From UBA7805 sp036146215 (GTDB taxonomy: Bacteria; Planctomycetota; Planctomycetia; Pirellulales; UBA7805), in contig JAYYJN010000283.1 of assembly GCA_036146215.1 (NCBI GenBank), forward strand, positions 1 through 15,810: 15,810 bases of DNA, written 5' to 3'. This document shows, in pieces, positions 14,794 through 15,810 of the stretch. Both the position numbers and the translations under genes were made by a program. Within the stretch, counting starts at the first letter, position 1. The number at the start of each line of letters is the position of its first letter. The notes under the pieces are model-generated. The model had not been told where the DNA came from. It worked only from the letters and a program-made list of their open reading frames with translations, and ran no database searches.

Positions 14794-14880
14794 GGATGGG
14801 TGGCCGAGTGGACTAAGGCGGCAGTCTTGAAAACTGCTGTACGGGTGACCGTACCGGGGGTTCGAATCCCTCCCCATCCG
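14794..14880 (+). tRNA. tRNA-Ser (anticodon UGA)
   Basis: This 87-nt class II tRNA folds fully. The acceptor is GGATGGG (14794-14800) with CCCATCC (14873-14879), followed by discriminator G. The D stem is GCC/GGC. The anticodon stem is GCAGT/ACTGC around loop CTTGAAA (14826-14832), anticodon TGA at 14828-14830, reading UCA and probably other UCN serine codons. The long variable arm is TACGG-GTGA-CCGTA, and the T arm has loop TTCGAAT with one G-T pair in the stem. CCA is not encoded; the bases after the discriminator are CTTCA. A weak A/T stem and six Ts at 14895-14900 may end the transcript. Confidence 0.97.
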
Positions 14881-14942
14881 CTTCAAAATAGTGATTTTTT
14901 AGCCACACATTAAACTAGGTTCGCACACATGCAGAGGCATTC

Positions 14943-15810
14943 ATGGTGAATTTCCGAATAAAACTGCTTACGTCGATACTTCTTACATCAATGCTTCCTA
15001 TATCGACATCAATCGACAACTGTTTTGCTGAGCCCACTACAGTCGTATACAAAATTAATCCCGCTCCTATCAGTCCAAGAGACTTCATGATTGTGGATTC
15101 GATACGTTCATATTTGATACGTAAAGTCGAGCCTGGATCTTGGCTTGATAGCGACGCCGATGATGGCGACGGTGCGGGGACAATTTTTTTCGCGAATAAT
15201 GCATTGGTGATCCACAATGAAACCGCCGTACACAAAAAAATCCAAAATCATAAATCGATTAGAAAAAAATTAGTCCCCGTCAAAAGAAAATCCGTACCCT
15301 TGCTGTCCGGGATTGAGGAACTCAAAGACGTCGGATCTCAATTGCAAAAAAAAATGAGTGTAAAATTTGACGAGGAACCGCTTCGAAACGTCATTAACAC
15401 CATCGCCCGAGAAAGCAAACTCGACATTAAAATCGACAGCAAGTCGCTGAGAGATTTAGGAATCGAAGTTAACGCGCCGGTCAACTGTGAAATCAAAAAC
15501 GGATCGACGCTCGGTGTGCTTGAGCAATCTCTGAAAGATGTAGATCGTCGCTTGACATGGAGTGTCAAAGGCAAGGAAATGTTGGTAACTACCATTATGA
15601 CTGCCGAGAATCAGCTCACAAAAAGAACCTATAAAACCAGTCGTTTTAACGTTCAAAACGTAGATCATAAATTGACTCAAGAAGCGTTGGCAGAAATCAT
15701 CACATCTAATGTCGACCTGACGTCTTGGAGCGTTTTGGGGGGACCCGGTCAGATCGAGTTGTTGAATAATGGCGACATGGTCATCGAGCAATCGACCAGA
15801 AATCACGCGA
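14943..15810 (+). CDS. Secreted STN/secretin-like protein with duplicated motif (5' part only)
   Basis: The frame is open from ATG at 14943 to the window end (289 codons, no stop), so the C-terminus is missing. AGAGG lies 5 nt before the ATG and an in-frame TAG at 14916-14918 blocks a longer start. Residues 1-29 are a signal peptide ending about C-F-A. A central segment (about 137-217, from SVKFDEEPLRNVINTIARES to TWSVKGKEMLV) looks like the STN domain of secretins and TonB-type proteins. Two copies of a short unit flank it: SYLIRKVEPGSWLDS with GTIFFANNALVI (about 56-100), and EIITSNVDLTSWSVLGGPGQ with NGDMVIEQSTRNH (about 251-288). This unit is common in planctomycete proteins annotated as type II secretion GspD-like. 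The function is unknown. It is Lys- and AT-rich compared with its neighbours. Confidence 0.72.
   Translation, partial: MVNFRIKLLTSILLTSMLPISTSIDNCFAEPTTVVYKINPAPISPRDFMIVDSIRSYLIRKVEPGSWLDSDADDGDGAGTIFFANNALVIHNETAVHKKIQNHKSIRKKLVPVKRKSVPLLSGIEELKDVGSQLQKKMSVKFDEEPLRNVINTIARESKLDIKIDSKSLRDLGIEVNAPVNCEIKNGSTLGVLEQSLKDVDRRLTWSVKGKEMLVTTIMTAENQLTKRTYKTSRFNVQNVDHKLTQEALAEIITSNVDLTSWSVLGGPGQIELLNNGDMVIEQSTRNHA

Noticed and set aside
1..15810. CRISPR arrays, insertion sequences, rRNA or phage genes
   Set aside because: No regularly spaced repeats, transposase, integrase or structural phage genes were found on either strand.

Overview
The window most resembles a chromosome segment from a planctomycete (Pirellulaceae-like). 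This rests on moderate GC, a formylglycine-generating enzyme (FGE/SUMF1) family lipoprotein, a secreted STN/secretin-type protein of a kind common in that phylum, start codons with weak or no Shine-Dalgarno sites, and a UxaE-type epimerase. The assignment is from recognised protein character only, without a database search.

Region 1 (1-6137) is mostly housekeeping. A probable 3' tail of an upstream gene (1-66) is followed by a DUF368 membrane protein (polyprenyl-phosphate transporter family) on the + strand. Converging on it, with a 4-bp overlap, is a minus-strand series that reads lysS, a LolC/E-type permease, a LolD-type ATPase and ilvE. A good sigma-70-like promoter lies just upstream of lysS. 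The permease and ATPase genes overlap by 8 bp and should form one lipoprotein-exporter-like ABC complex. Both carry extra sequence compared with the classical Lol proteins.

Region 2 (6140-11758) is a sugar-catabolism block. A tightly coupled minus-strand trio encodes an aldo/keto reductase resembling L-galactose/L-fucose dehydrogenases, a zinc MDR dehydrogenase and a fuconolactonase-type amidohydrolase. Divergent from it is a UxaE-family tagaturonate/fructuronate epimerase. Convergent to that is a two-gene minus-strand unit, an L-fucose mutarotase/ribose pyranase (FucU/RbsD) homologue and a TIM-barrel sugar isomerase/epimerase. Together these suggest non-phosphorylative oxidation of L-fucose or a similar L-sugar (mutarotation, C1 oxidation to lactone, lactone hydrolysis, further oxidation). 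The dehydratase and aldolase/hydrolase steps are not in the window.

Region 3 (11850-14411) holds a VanZ-like membrane protein, about 690 bp without a convincing gene but with a strong 15-bp RNA-like hairpin and a possible frameshifted small ORF, and then an exported FGE-family lipoprotein that keeps both catalytic cysteines.

Region 4 (14412-15810) holds a tRNA-Ser(UGA) with a clear promoter, whose predicted leader is almost entirely one 11-bp hairpin. It is followed by the 5' part of a more AT-rich, lysine-rich secreted protein with an STN-like domain and a duplicated Trp-Gly motif. That gene is cut off by the window edge.

No CRISPR array, insertion sequence, rRNA or replication origin was seen.
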